NCBI GenBank assembly: GCA_023213395.1
Contig: CM041465.1
Span: 57,295,741 to 57,359,740 of the forward strand
From: Cycas panzhihuaensis
Lineage: Eukaryota; Cycadophyta
Length of the DNA: 64,000 bases
Reading direction: 5' to 3'
Below the pieces are notes generated by a model. It worked only from the letters and a program-made list of their open reading frames with translations. It searched no databases and was not told where the DNA came from. Positions within the stretch are counted from its first letter, which is position 1. Each line of letters begins with the position of its first letter. A program made the position numbers and the translations under genes. Of this stretch, positions 44,293-55,279 are shown piece by piece.

Positions 44293-46192
44293 AGTGATGA
44301 TGATGAAGTAGAAGAAATGATAGAAATATATGCCATTAACACGTGTGGCTAGTACACCTGATATAGTAGGGATGTAGAAATGAATACTATGATGAGAAGC
44401 AAGAAATGATTAAGTATTTTTTAATAACTATAAAAAATGAGTATAAACAATGATGCAAGAATGAGGCCTAATGTAGAGTTGGCAAAGAGTGGTGATGTGT
44501 CATGCCACTAACCTCTAACTCATGTCTAAATATATGTGAGGTTTTGATGTCTAAGGCTTCTAGTATACTATTAGGGCCTTCACCTGCAATATTCACACTT
44601 GTGCTTGAAATCCAAGTCACAGTGGAGCAACTATATACCTCATTTGAAGAGTCAAACAGTATGTGTATATCCTATGACTATGACAGATATTGGATCAAAT
44701 TAATTTTAATCTTGCATTAAGGTTTTCAGTTTTCTGGGGTGGTTATCAAGGTTATCCCTGATTAGAGGTCATATGTATGGCTAACTTGTGCCTCCACCAT
44801 AATTTTAGTTAAGACTAAATTTAACATGAAACTCACACCTCCCTTAGGGCCCAGACTTCGACCAACCATGGTCTATTTCAACTAAGGCGAATGTGCACAT
44901 AAGTAAAAAACTGGCGATACAAGTCATACAGATGAAATTCCTTTTAAGAAATATATAAGTTATTTCCAAATAACTGAAAACTGAAATCAAATGTTACCAA
45001 ATGTACTTACTTGCCTTTTATGTTTTCTTTGTTGTTTTCGTTGCTTTATGTGATGCTTTATGCTATGTGTGCAAATAGAAAGAGCATGTTAGATTTAGTA
45101 GAGGAACTAGATGCTACTTCTGATCCAAGGTTTCTCTTACTTTAGTACAATATTTCTAAATATATATTTAGAAATTTTAATACAAAATCCATAAAAGGAC
45201 CAAAAAACAGATCAACTTATTGCTAAAATACTAACTTTTCTAAATCTAGATGCATGCCATTTTGCTCTATTTTATTTTTTTTTCTACAAAATTTGTAAAT
45301 AATAAATTAATACAATTTTCTAAAAATTACAAATATGAATGCCTAAATGATAAAATTTGAATTTATGATATAAGAAAAAAGTGTTCAAAATATCATTTCT
45401 AATAGAGTAGTAAAGTTAAATTTTTGAAAAGACATAAAAAAAAAAAATTGTCTAAAAAAAAACACAAAAGTAGAATCTTGTTAGATCCACTATCTTAAAT
45501 CCCAAACTTTAATATGTCAAATGCTTCATCTTGACATGCACATTAACTTTTCCTTCTGCATCATATTCAAAATTAGTCAAAAAATTATTCAAAACACCCT
45601 CGTAATATCTTTTATGGGGTTGAGTAGGCAAATTCAATATATGTGAGAAAATTACAAAAATCTCACTAACCAGTAAATAAAATTTGATGAGATTTGTCTT
45701 AAAATGCTCTTAAGACATAAATCTACTAGATCCCTCAAAAAAACTTTCAGATTTTTAGCTCATGTTTAAAATATTTTATTGAGAAAAGTGCCTTAAGTAA
45801 CTTATCCACAAATTTTGACATTTTATTTTAGCGAAAACTCGTTGTTGTAGGCTGAATCTGAAGTTGTTCTAGAAAACAAAAATGATCCTCTTAGCAAGGC
45901 GACCCTACACATCAAATTCTATCAAAATTTGAGATGGTCAAAATTTTCATAAAATTTTAGGCCTTAATACTTTTGGGACTGTTCCGATAATCAAACGGCT
46001 TCAAAAAACTATCTTTTTCACCTCTGAATTCTGCACACATAGAGAAAACAATAACATATAAAGTAATATAATTTTAAGCTCTCAAATTTTTAAAAATAAT
46101 GAGTGCACCCTCAATATTTCACATTGAAGGTGAATGACAGGCAAAATGATTCCATGTAAGTGGAATGGAGTGAATAGATCTCCTTCTAACGT
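44293..46192 (-). other. Long 5' leader of copia C
   Basis: A non-coding leader of about 1.9 kb, partly collinear with that of B (for example 44500-44930 against 33960-34400). No ORF with motifs is present. Confidence 0.65.
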
Positions 46193-46200
46193 TGATACCA
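46193..46200 (-). other. Partial primer-binding site of copia C
   Basis: The minus-strand TGGTATCA, two bases inside the right LTR, keeps the first eight bases of the initiator-Met site; the rest has diverged. Confidence 0.6.
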
Positions 46201-46202
46201 TA

Positions 46203-46514
46203 TGAAGGAATGATGGATCTAGGGAATAAATCACTCACATGTACACAATGGCAATGGATAATGAAAAAGAGATGAAACATGATATGAGAGCAAAGCTTGG
46301 GGGTGAGAATGAATAATGACTCCCTCATTGATATTTCGCCTTTTATTATTAAGGATGAGCATTAGGGTTAGGATTTTTTTACCTAATGACATGAACCCAA
46401 AATTACATCTAAATGTACATAAAGCACATTTCACTAAGAAACTAATGCTAACAATATATCCCAATGTCACTTAATTAATCTACATAAATGACTTTAATAC
46501 ATTAACCTCTTTCA
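46203..46514 (-). repeat. Right LTR of copia C (5' LTR)
   Basis: It starts TGAAGGAATG and ends CTCTTTCA, with the same length as the left copy. The ORFs at 46119-46470 are shadows. Confidence 0.88.
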
Positions 46515-47617
46515 CCATCCACTAATTCACTAGGAGCTTTGTAAAATTCAAAAAATTATCTAATATAATTTACTTTATTTTTTAACTTGTGATTCTTTTT
46601 ATCTTGTAAAAATTCTTGCACAAAATATTTCTCTTCTATCCTCTGTTAGATCATGATAAAATGAGGGTTATCCGTTCATTTTGTTTGGCGTGTCTGTTCA
46701 ATCCTTGATGAAAAGAGGGCATGGCTACATTAAAAGAATCTACAAGCTATGGGTGTCTTAGGTAGAAGGTTGTGTATTAGATACTGTTATTTGTGTTTAT
46801 GGATAATGGGCTTGATTTTCTTTATAGCTCTTTATGTGAGCATCTTCATCACGCATGGATAATTGCCTTCATGGTGGATAGGTAATGATTAATAGGCAGT
46901 TATGTTTATTCTCCCAGCATACTATATGTATTCATTGTTAAGTGGGCTACCCTGTGCATAGGCTAATCTAGCATTTTCTTTTGCATCTCGCTATCTTCTT
47001 TGCATGACATTTAACAGCTTTGTGTGATCTATGGGTGCAAGCTTTATGCATTTGTGGGCTATCTCCGTAGGGTTTGTGCGGCTTTGTCTTTCTATATTGA
47101 TAGCTTTGTAGGTAATTAACTTTTTTTATTCTCTATTTGGCACCTGTGTTCTATAGAATATTGTTATGTTTGGCATGATCTTTGATCAGACAACTAGCAT
47201 GGTGTGCAAAGGGCATTTCATCTCTATAAGTGCAGAGATAAGCGATGACTTTACATAGTATAACAGTTTGAGCATAAGAGGGATGGATATCACACAGATT
47301 AGAGAAACAATCCAAGGCAAGAGGCAATTACAATTTCATAAGAGTAGGTAAGGTTTGTTATATGTGTTTTTCACTCACACTTATCAGCTTTCATAGGTGC
47401 CACATAAACCACCTCTTCATACAAGTTCACCAAATTCTTTATGTAATATATTACCACAATAATATTAATTTTATTTAAATCCTAATATAATTAAATCACA
47501 CTATAAATATGTCTTTAATATTTACTCATATAATATCACTTTTATTTCGCCTTTATTTCATTATATACCACTCTAAATGCCACAAATATATCAATCATGA
47601 TGTCATATAATATATTT
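46515..47617. other. Unassigned sequence between copia C and an LTR remnant
   Basis: No coding frame, RNA gene or repeat relationship to the rest of the window was found. Some stretches (46700-47250) are less AT-rich, but no protein motif could be read on either strand. Confidence 0.45.
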
Positions 47618-48125
47618 TGATACCATGCTAGAAATTATAATTATAACTTTAATACCATATTAGAAATGGAAATTTACTTTGATACTGAATTAGAATTTAG
47701 AGTATAACACAATAGAATATAACATATATATATATATATAATGACAGAATTATCTCGTGAGGATATATATACATATAACAAAATAAACATGAATATAAAG
47801 TAAATAACAGATTAAGCATGCGTCAATAAGCATCACAAGAGAGACAATAAATTTATACATGAAAAACTCGATGTGAGAAAAATTACAAGAGAAAGTGGAG
47901 TTTAGAACTCCTTTTTATGATCAAAATAAATATATCTCATTTCTCAAGTTCTCAAGTGGTATGTGTACATATTTATATTAATAGTTATCTCATGAGTAGC
48001 TTATTATTTCTCTTGAGATGTTACATTATCCAATAGTATATTTACATATATATATGTGTGCCTTTCATATCTCTTAGTGTATCTTGTGAGTATGTTTTTG
48101 TATGTGTCCACATCAATAACATTAA
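47618..48125 (-). repeat. LTR remnant of family L, minus orientation, with triple junction
   Basis: Read on the minus strand it contains ctccactttctcttg and tttttcatgtataaa, also seen in remnant G and at 54890-55279. At its left edge the LTR-end/primer junction occurs three times about 30 bp apart: ttgataccatgctagaa (47618), tttaataccatattagaa (47649) and tttgatactgaattagaa (47678). No internal coding sequence follows. Confidence 0.55.
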
Positions 48126-48422
48126 ATATTACATATGTAAATAATAATAAATTCTAATATTTTTCACTAATAATCTTTATATTTCCTACTCCATTACATC
48201 ACCTTTTTATGATTTGACTGAACTTTCCCTTTCTTCAAAGTTTTTTTAGATAGTATTAGAAGGCCCCTTGGTTATGTAGAGTTTAGTTAGAACCCACCAC
48301 ATTATTGGTAGCTAGGGTTTAAGACAATTTCGTAATCAACTTGACTTAACCAGACTTTAGGTTCACTTTTATCTTTAGCAACTTTGGTAATATAACTAAT
48401 GTTAGTGACAGAAGAGCATACT
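48126..48422. other. Unassigned AT-rich sequence left of R copy 2
   Basis: Nothing recognisable was seen on either strand. Confidence 0.4.
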
Positions 48423-49043
48423 AGTTGTCCCAAGGCTACTCGTTTGTTTCATAGCCACATGTCCATGTCAATTTATTATTAGTTAGTTTTGCTTAACATT
48501 GACTTTGTGACTTGATGACTTCAATCTTATAAGTTAGGATTCCATTCTACCATACAAAACTAATAATCTATAAGTAATTCCACACATCCATACATATAAT
48601 CACGTATAATATTCTACATAACTTATTATATCATTAAATGGTAATGGGCTTCAAGTACAAGAGGGGCTGCTTTATTTAGAAATTACTAAACAAAACTCTC
48701 ACACCATATTGGGTGTGATTATGCCCTATTTAAACCCTAAACAAGTGCCTTCTCAACGAAAGGGTACTTCTTTATATTATGACTTGTAGTTTTTCATAAC
48801 ACAATTATATAATTCATGGTAATTAATGAAATTGTTTCACATAGGGGACAAGGTAAAATAGATTCCATTGTAACCATTCAATTATAATGTAATATTTCAA
48901 AATTGCCATCATCATTCCACTTGCTATTTTGTCTACATATACTATTTCAAGAATGGATAGCACCATTCCCAACTATTCCTAACTTAGTGGTTCTCTTATA
49001 ATGTTGTTCCCTACTAGTAATGTTAATCCATAGTTCTATTCAG
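48423..49043. repeat. Repeat family R, copy 2, left part
   Basis: Collinear with 13893-14460. It is interrupted at 49043 by copia D and resumes at 54729-54785 (ccatttatcatatg), which fits the uninterrupted copy 1. Confidence 0.65.
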
Positions 49044-49263
49044 TGTTGGATCAACTGTGAATAGATAAGAATAAGAGAGAACAGAAAAGACTTATCTTAT
49101 ATTGAGAACTATAGTACATATTTATACAAGAGGCCTCTAATTATAGATTAGGGTTAGAGGCATAACTAACATGATACGTTACAGATATATTACATGATCA
49201 GCAATATATATTACAATTAAGTGACTAACATAAGATGTTAGGATAAGATATTATATTCTAGCA
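49044..49263 (-). repeat. Left LTR of copia D (3' LTR)
   Basis: 220 bp. The adjoining tctcctctt (49264-49272) is the polypurine tract in minus sense. Confidence 0.88.
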
Positions 49264-49269
49264 TCTCCT

Positions 49270-49862
49270 CTTAATGTTTGATCATTTGCCTTCATTCTAA
49301 ATTTTTCTCTAAGATAAAGAAATTTGTCTTTGGAAAGAGGTTTTGTAAAGATATCTACTAGTTCTTCTTCATTAGTATAATAGATCAATTTGACTTCCTT
49401 ATTGTCCACTTTCTCTCAAATGAAGTGGTGGTGTACTTCAATGTGATTCATTCAGGTATGAAAGACTAGATTTTTAGTCATTTGAATGGTATTCTAGTTG
49501 TCACAATTGATCATAGTTGCAGAGCCTTAAAGCTAGCTCAATTCTTCAAGAAGTTGTTTGAGCCATATTACTTTGCACACTGATTGAACTATCGCTAGAT
49601 ATTCAACTTTAGAATTGGACAAAGAAACAGTGGACTATTTCTTTGTTTTCCATGAGATAATTCCATTCCCTAGATTGAAGTGATAACCAATGGTTGATTT
49701 TTTATTATCAACATCACCTACCCATTCAGAATTTAAGTAACTAGTCAAATGTCCTATTCTTTGGTAGTAGTAGTGGATTCTATGGAAATTTATCCCTTAC
49801 AAGTATTGAAGTATATGTTTGGTTGCTTTCCAATGTGACTCCTTTAGAGTAGATACGTATCT
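49270..49862 (-). pseudogene. copia D RNase H
   Basis: The minus-strand sequence ends with IFTKPLSKDKFLYLREKF just before the purine tract, the normal C-terminus of copia pol. Upstream parts (about 49400-49860) show the serine- and valine-rich RNase H core only in fragments, with many stops. Confidence 0.65.
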
Positions 49863-50780
49863 TCAGACTATTCCCACAACAATCACGATGTCTAGTCTAG
49901 TAGATGTAAGATATATGAGATTCCAAACCTGCCTCTTATAAATAGTTTTATCTACTAGTTTCCCCTTTGGATTCGTAGTTAGTTTAGTTCCTGGGCACAT
50001 GGTAGTAGGAGAAGACTTACAGTCTATCATCTTGAACTCTTCTAAGATACAAGCTATGTATTTGCTTTGATATATGAAAAATTTGTTAGGTTGTTTATGA
50101 ACCTCAATTCCTAGGTAGTAGTAGATCTCTCCTAGGTCTGTCATTTCAAAAGTCTTTGGCAATTGATGTCTTAGAGTGTTGATCCAATTGGTGTTGCTCC
50201 TAGTCAGTATTAGGTCATCTACATATATGATGAGAATAGTGATCAATTTGTCTTTATCGATGTGGATGTAGAGATCAGGATCTGCATCTGACTATTTCAT
50301 ACCTAACATCCCTCAGGTAATAGTCGATCTTGGAATACCAAGACCTAGGGACTTGTTTTAGCCCATAAAGTGTTTTGTTAAGTTTACATACAAGGCATTC
50401 TTATCCCTTGGTGACATACTCAAGGGGGTATTATATGTAGACTTCCTCTTGCAAGTCTCCATCAAGAAAGGTTCCCTTGACATCCATCTGGTACACAAGC
50501 TAATTATTCTGAGTAGCTAAAGCTAATGTAATTACTATTCTGATGGTTATCATCTTACCGATTGGGGCAAATGCTTCTTCATAGTCAATGCCTTGGGTTT
50601 TAGTAAATCCTTTAGCCACAAGATGAGCCTTATATTTTTTAATTGACCCATCTACCCTTTCTTTGACTTTGTATAGCCATCTACACCCAGCTATGGGTTT
50701 GTTTGGTGGTAGTTCTATTAGATCCTATGTTTTATTTTTTATGATTGACTCCATTTCCTTATCAATGGATTTACTCCAAT
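49863..50780 (-). pseudogene. copia D reverse transcriptase
   Basis: The open frame 49863-50246 contains the catalytic IIYVDDLILTRSN, then FEMTDLGEIYYYLGIEV, FFIYQSKYIACIL and YKRQVWNLIYLTSTRLDI. Upstream to 50780 the minus strand carries FLDGDLQEEVYI-like, KGLTKTQGIDYEEAF-like and CRWLYKVKE-like motifs with stops. The Y-V-D-D active site is unchanged. Confidence 0.82.
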
Positions 50781-51099
50781 GAGGATCATCAATAGCTTGT
50801 TGAATAGTGATCTCAGAGTGTGTTGTAAGTTCGTAATGCATTTGGCTTCTAGTTCTTCTTCCTTCATAGATGAGTTTAGGATTAGTTCTTGATTCCCCTA
50901 TTATTTTTAAATACTACTTTGATATTTTCTTATATGATGGAGTCAAGGATTGTTCTAGATCATTAGTAGCACCTTGTGAGGTGGAGGAGCTAGGCTGTTA
51001 ACCTAGAGATTCACCTATATCACTTGGAGTGGTGGCTTGTGTAGTCTTGCTTGAAGATTTATTGTATTCACCTTGTTTCTCCTATGAATACAGTTGTTT

Positions 51100-51870
51100 C
51101 CGGTGGGGAATGGTGAGAGTTGCATTATCATCCAGTGTGGCAATTATTGGAATGACATCTTCCTTGGAAGGTCTAATGTTTCATGAAAGTAGATGTCTCT
51201 GCTTGAGTAAATCTTATTAGTCATGGGGTCCATACATCTATAGGCTTTAGAGATTTCACTATAACCTACTAGGATATATTTCTTACTTTTTTCATCCAGT
51301 TTCTTTCTCTTTTCGGTAGGTATATACATGCAGATAGTAGATCCAAAGATTCGAAGATGTAAAACATCAAGTTTTAGTCATAATCAGGCTTCTTCCAGAG
51401 TCATGTTTTCCAAGGCCTTGGTAGGACTTCGGTTGAGTAGATGTAGAATCGTATTGGCTGCCTCAGCCTAATACCTATTTGATACTCCTTTTTGCTTCAG
51501 AAGAGACCATGTCATTTCATTTATAATCCTATTCTTCCTCTCTGCTACTCCATTTGATTGAGGAGTGTAGAGAGTTGTGAATTGCCTTTATATTCCATGT
51601 CTTTTGTAGTACTATGCAAATTCATTGAAGGTGAATTCTCCTCTATTATCTATTCTTAAGCATTTGATATAGTGGTAACTTTCTTTCTTAACCTCAGTGT
51701 TGAAGTTGAGGAAGATGTCAAACACATCAGACTTCAAATTAAGGAAGTATATCAAGGCTTTCCTAGTATACTCATATATAAATATTAGATAATATCGAGC
51801 ACCTTGAATAGATGGAGTGGTAAATGGTCTACACAAGTCACTATGGATTAATTGAGGTTTGCATGTTGCC
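51100..51870 (-). pseudogene. copia D integrase
   Basis: The frames 51612-51836 and 51144-51329 show YYLIFIYEYTRKALIYFL, LRIDNRGEFTFNEF, then NGVAERKNRIINEM between frames, and YILVGYSEISKAYRC with SSRDIYFHE. The first Asp pair of the core (usually DD) reads Y-E, so the active site is damaged, while the later Asp and Glu positions remain. The C-terminal region and spacer run on toward 50800. Confidence 0.8.
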
Positions 51871-52480
51871 CTCTTAATGCTTGAGTAAAAATGTAATGTG
51901 TTTTTTACCCATCATACATACATCATAGATAAAGTCAGTTTTCTTTATCCAGGGCAAGCCATTCACCATGTCATGTTTGCTTAAGGAAGATAAGGCATCA
52001 TAAGATGCATGACCATAGCAAATGTGTTAGATCTTTTCATTGTCAATATTGAAAGTTACATTGAGAGTAGAGTGAATTGGTGAGGTGAGAAATTTATACA
52101 ATCCTTTAGTTTAAATACCTTCACTAATCACTTGATTACCTTTATATTTATAAAAAATATTACATTTATCACCACCAAACAAAACTTCGAGTTTATTATC
52201 AGTCAGTTAGGAGATGGATAATAGATTTTTGGTCATCCCAGGTATATAGAGTATTCGACCAACTTTTTCAATATCTCCATTGGGCATGGCAACTAGAACT
52301 ATTTTGCTTCCTTAAATTACATGAGTGGTATCGTCCTCAAGCTCAATAGATATTGCGCCTTGGAGGGGGGTTATTTTGCTGAACCGGGATCGCCTATGAG
52401 TCATATGCCTGGAGGCTCCTAAGTCTATGAACCAATCATCTTTATTCTAGTTGTGTGTAGTCAAGGAGAGTGTAATGATA
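51871..52480 (-). pseudogene. copia D protease and pre-integrase region
   Basis: The minus strand shows fragments such as WFIDLGASRHMTH (about 52400-52440), in which the D-S-G motif is altered, a GDNTTHVI-like stretch near 52320, and a pre-integrase segment near 51950-52020 (HGHASYDALSSLSKHDMVNGLP). The frame changes several times. Confidence 0.6.
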
Positions 52481-53390
52481 AATGTCATCTATTCTTCTTT
52501 TAACTTTGTAGGCTCATTCCTTTTGGGTTACCTAGAGTAGCTCTGAGGTGCTATTATACCCCTTTCTAGATCAGCCTTGTCATGATGATAGTTGGTGGTG
52601 TAGTGACCTATTTTTTCATAGAAAAAGTAGATGATCTAATGGTTGAATCAACCTATAAAATATTGTTGTGTGGTTGCACATGGAAGAGCCCATCCTTTTG
52701 CAGGATTGTAGCTGGTTGGGTGTCTTCTTCCTCAATCAATGCCACAAGGGTTCCCTTTGGTAGGATTGCCTCTACCTTGAATGCTAAATCTGGATGAAAA
52801 TACATTTTCTAGCTTATTTTCCATGTTGGTTTCTATTTATTCAGGGTGAAGAAGTTGTCCACATATGGTAGCAAATGAAGACTAAGCTATTTCAGCCATC
52901 ATCTTGTAGGAAGTGTCAAAATGTCTGAAACGAGCAGGGAGCTTATATATTATAAGGTTCCCATCAGAATATGTAACCCCAATAGACACTAAGCTCTTAT
53001 ATAATAATTTGAAGTAGGCAAGAAATGTTATGAAATCCTTAAATTCTAATATCTTTAGTAAGGCCATTTAATTATTTAGGGCCATAATATAAGTAATATT
53101 CTTCTGATCATACAAGGTCTTTAGTGTGGTCCATGCCTCATGAGGAGTGACATCACTAACTATGTGAGGTAAAATAGCATCTACAATAGAGAGTGTGATA
53201 GAGGCAAGGGTAAGGCCTCTCTGCTTAAGATATATCTTCTTCTTGGTAGTATCTGTAGGTTTTGTCTTGATGTTCTTAGTTTGGTCCCATGCTCCTTAAG
53301 CCATAAGAATGAAGTGCACCTTATCTTCCATGGCTCATAGTTGTCCCCAGTGAGTTTCTTAGAATCAGCAAGGTAGAGAGAGGAGGCCAT
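52481..53390 (-). pseudogene. copia D gag
   Basis: The start MASSLYLADSKKLTGDNYEPWK at 53390 fits a copia gag N-terminus with the LTGDNY motif. The frame 52882-53067 holds FLAYFKLLYKSLVSIG and YKLPARFRHFDTSYKMM, the gag core. The zinc knuckle at 52588-52629 keeps only its His; all three Cys read Tyr (YFFYEKIGHYTTNY), each a single G-to-A change. Confidence 0.8.
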
Positions 53391-53410
53391 GATAAGATGA
53401 ATGAACTCTA

Positions 53411-53426
53411 CTAAGTCTAGACTTAG
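53411..53426. other. Perfect 16-nt palindrome in the copia D leader
   Basis: CTAAGTCTAGACTTAG lies 20 bp upstream of the gag ATG (minus sense). In retroviral leaders a palindrome near gag may serve RNA dimerisation; here that role is only a possibility. Confidence 0.8.
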
Positions 53427-53464
53427 GATTACCTACACTTGTAGGTTTGTTGATAAATCTTTAA

Positions 53465-53526
53465 GTGAGATTCATAACAGATAGGTTCGTGGTGCTAACC
53501 GCTTACCACTGCACTATGAGACTTTG
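53465..53526 (-). other. tRNA-like segment in the copia D leader
   Basis: Minus-strand GTCTCATAGTGCAGTGGTAAG contains TAGTGCAGTGG, a good fit to the A-box of RNA polymerase III promoters. About 35 nt later TGTTATGAATC resembles a damaged B-box (GGTTCGAATCC). No cloverleaf with full stems was found, so this is not called a tRNA gene; a SINE head or tRNA-derived leader is possible. Confidence 0.35.
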
Positions 53527-53539
53527 ATGGATGGTTAAT

Positions 53540-54502
53540 CTTCCTATTCTAGGATGGGCTCAAGGTCCTATAGGGTCCTCTAATATACCTTTTGGTACAT
53601 GGAGGCTCAAATCCATGAGTGAGCTTTATGTGAGGTTTGGGTACTGGGTCCTTCTATATCCCCTCACTTTACATGTTGGTTTAAAATTTAAGTAAGCTTA
53701 GTCAATAACAATAGATGCAACACAATTTTTATAAACCCATGGAATAGGGTCTCTATGGCTGGGAACAGGTAGCTACCAAGTAGAATTATCTACCTATGGA
53801 AAAAAAAAGAAATATGATGCATCTATTGAGAGATATATATATTTTTATTTAAAAAAAAAAAAAGATAGCCTTTAGACAAAAGAATGAATGAGTGAAAATA
53901 TAAAATAATTATACTATGGGAAAATTAGGACTAAAGGCACTTTCCTAATAAAGATAAACTTTGTTGCATGTTAGCTATACAAACTATTGTATGGACTTTA
54001 TAAGGATGCAAAAAAATGGACATTCTTGAAGTTGAATGAAACTAGACTCAAATGATAGATTTTTTTTTTAGACAAATATGAATATGACCTAAGATTTTTT
54101 ACATGACTTTTTGTTAGAGAGAAAATGGCTACTGAAGTTAGGATTTGTGGCTAGGGTTTCTAGCCTTTTTCTTTTCTTTCTCCTCACACATGCAATGAAC
54201 AAGGTCGAACTATATATCTAATAAAATCTCTCTTCAATAGCTTTAGATTGGTACTAGATTTGGCTAGGAAGATTGGTCGTACGATGAGTAATAACTAAAA
54301 AATGATCCACGTGGGCACCTATTGATTTTCTCTAGATTTAGGGAAAATAGTGAGGAATCCAACTTTTAGCCTTTAGAGAATGTTGATTAGTGCGGTGAGG
54401 CACAACCACTCACCAAATTTTAGTTGATTCTGAGTAGGTCGACTTTTGTCCATACGACGGTACAAAAACTCAGTTTTAAAGGCTATTAGGCTAGCTGACG
54501 AG
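53540..54502 (-). other. 5' leader of copia D
   Basis: AT-rich leader of about 1 kb between primer site and tRNA-like segment, with A- and T-runs at 53797-53808, 53852-53862 and 54060-54070. No coding frame was seen. Confidence 0.55.
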
Positions 54503-54514
54503 GCTCTAATACCA
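54503..54514 (-). other. Primer-binding site of copia D
   Basis: The minus-strand TGGTATTAGAGC, touching the right LTR, is one transition from the initiator-Met site. Confidence 0.9.
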
Positions 54515-54728
54515 TGTTGGATCAACTATGAATAGATGAGAACAAGAGAGGACAGAAAAGAATGTCTTATATTGAGAGGTACAACCCATATTTTTACAAG
54601 AGGCCTTTAATTAGAGATTAGGGTTAGAGGCATAACTAACATGATATATTACATGATTAACAATAACAATATATGTTATAGTGAAGTGACTAATATAAGA
54701 TGCTAGGATAAGACTTTATATTCTAACA
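54515..54728 (-). repeat. Right LTR of copia D (5' LTR)
   Basis: 214 bp, TGTTGGATCAACT to TCTAACA; a few small indels against the left copy. Confidence 0.88.
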
Positions 54729-54785
54729 TTTAGGTCATTTCTTAAAGCCATTTATCATATGCTATTACACATTTTATTCTATGTA
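54729..54785. repeat. Repeat family R, copy 2, right part
   Basis: Starts with target copy tttag and continues as catttcttaaagccatttat, matching copy 1 at about 14476-14510. Similarity fades after about 54785. Confidence 0.6.
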
Positions 54786-54889
54786 TTGAAATATTTTAAG
54801 TTTACAAATATTTAATATAATATTGTAGGCCCACACAAAGCATTACAAAATATTATTAAATATGAGAAAAGTGTAATTATTCATGTACC

Positions 54890-55279
54890 TTTTTATTAGA
54901 AGATGAAAACACTCTTATATGTAATAAGCTTATCATGAGGTGATTATGCATATAAATATATATACATACTACTTGAAAACTTGATAAAGGAGAGAGAAAG
55001 GAGTTCATTTAAAGATTTAATAAAAAAGAGTAATACTCCAAACCTTCTTTCGTAGCTTTTCCTTCTTAGGTTTTCTATGTATAAATCTTGGTATCACATG
55101 TGGTATTGTTTGACCATATTTGATATTGATATATGTTGATCTTATTTTATAATATGTACATATTCCTCATGATTCATCATTTTGTTCCATTAATCTGCTA
55201 TTGTAATTCTAACAGCATATATTAGAGCTTTCATTATACATTCAAATAATTTAATATAGTATCTTTTAAATTTTTAATA
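54890..55279 (+). repeat. LTR remnant of family L, plus orientation
   Basis: It contains gagtaatactccaaacc … tctatgtataaatc, related to G and to 47618-48125. It ends TTTTTAATA followed by TGGTATCA (55280-55287). A second junction-like TAGTATC lies 23 bp earlier at 55257. Confidence 0.5.

Larger units (their letters stand above)
38967..46514 (-). mobile_element. copia element C, complete structure, heavily decayed
   Basis: Two 312-bp LTRs flank a minus-strand copia body with primer site, leader of about 1.9 kb, gag, protease, integrase, RT and RNase H. The target copies ccacc (38962-38966) and ccatc (46515-46519) differ by one transition. The body is collinear with B throughout, so the two are one family, C being the more eroded. 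LTR divergence by eye exceeds ten percent. No frame is open over a whole domain except parts of integrase. Confidence 0.88.
49044..54728 (-). mobile_element. copia element D, complete structure, decayed
   Basis: The LTRs are at 49044-49263 and 54515-54728, both starting TGTTGGATCAACT and ending TCTAGCA or TCTAACA. The primer site is at 54503-54514 in minus sense. The body holds gag, integrase, RT and RNase H in copia order. Target copies ttcag (49039-49043) and tttag (54729-54733) differ by one transition, and repeat R is continuous across the insertion. All three Cys of its gag zinc knuckle read Tyr. Confidence 0.88.

Noticed and set aside
53465-53526. Functional tRNA gene on the minus strand
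   Set aside because: Only an A-box and a damaged B-box can be seen; acceptor and anticodon stems do not form.
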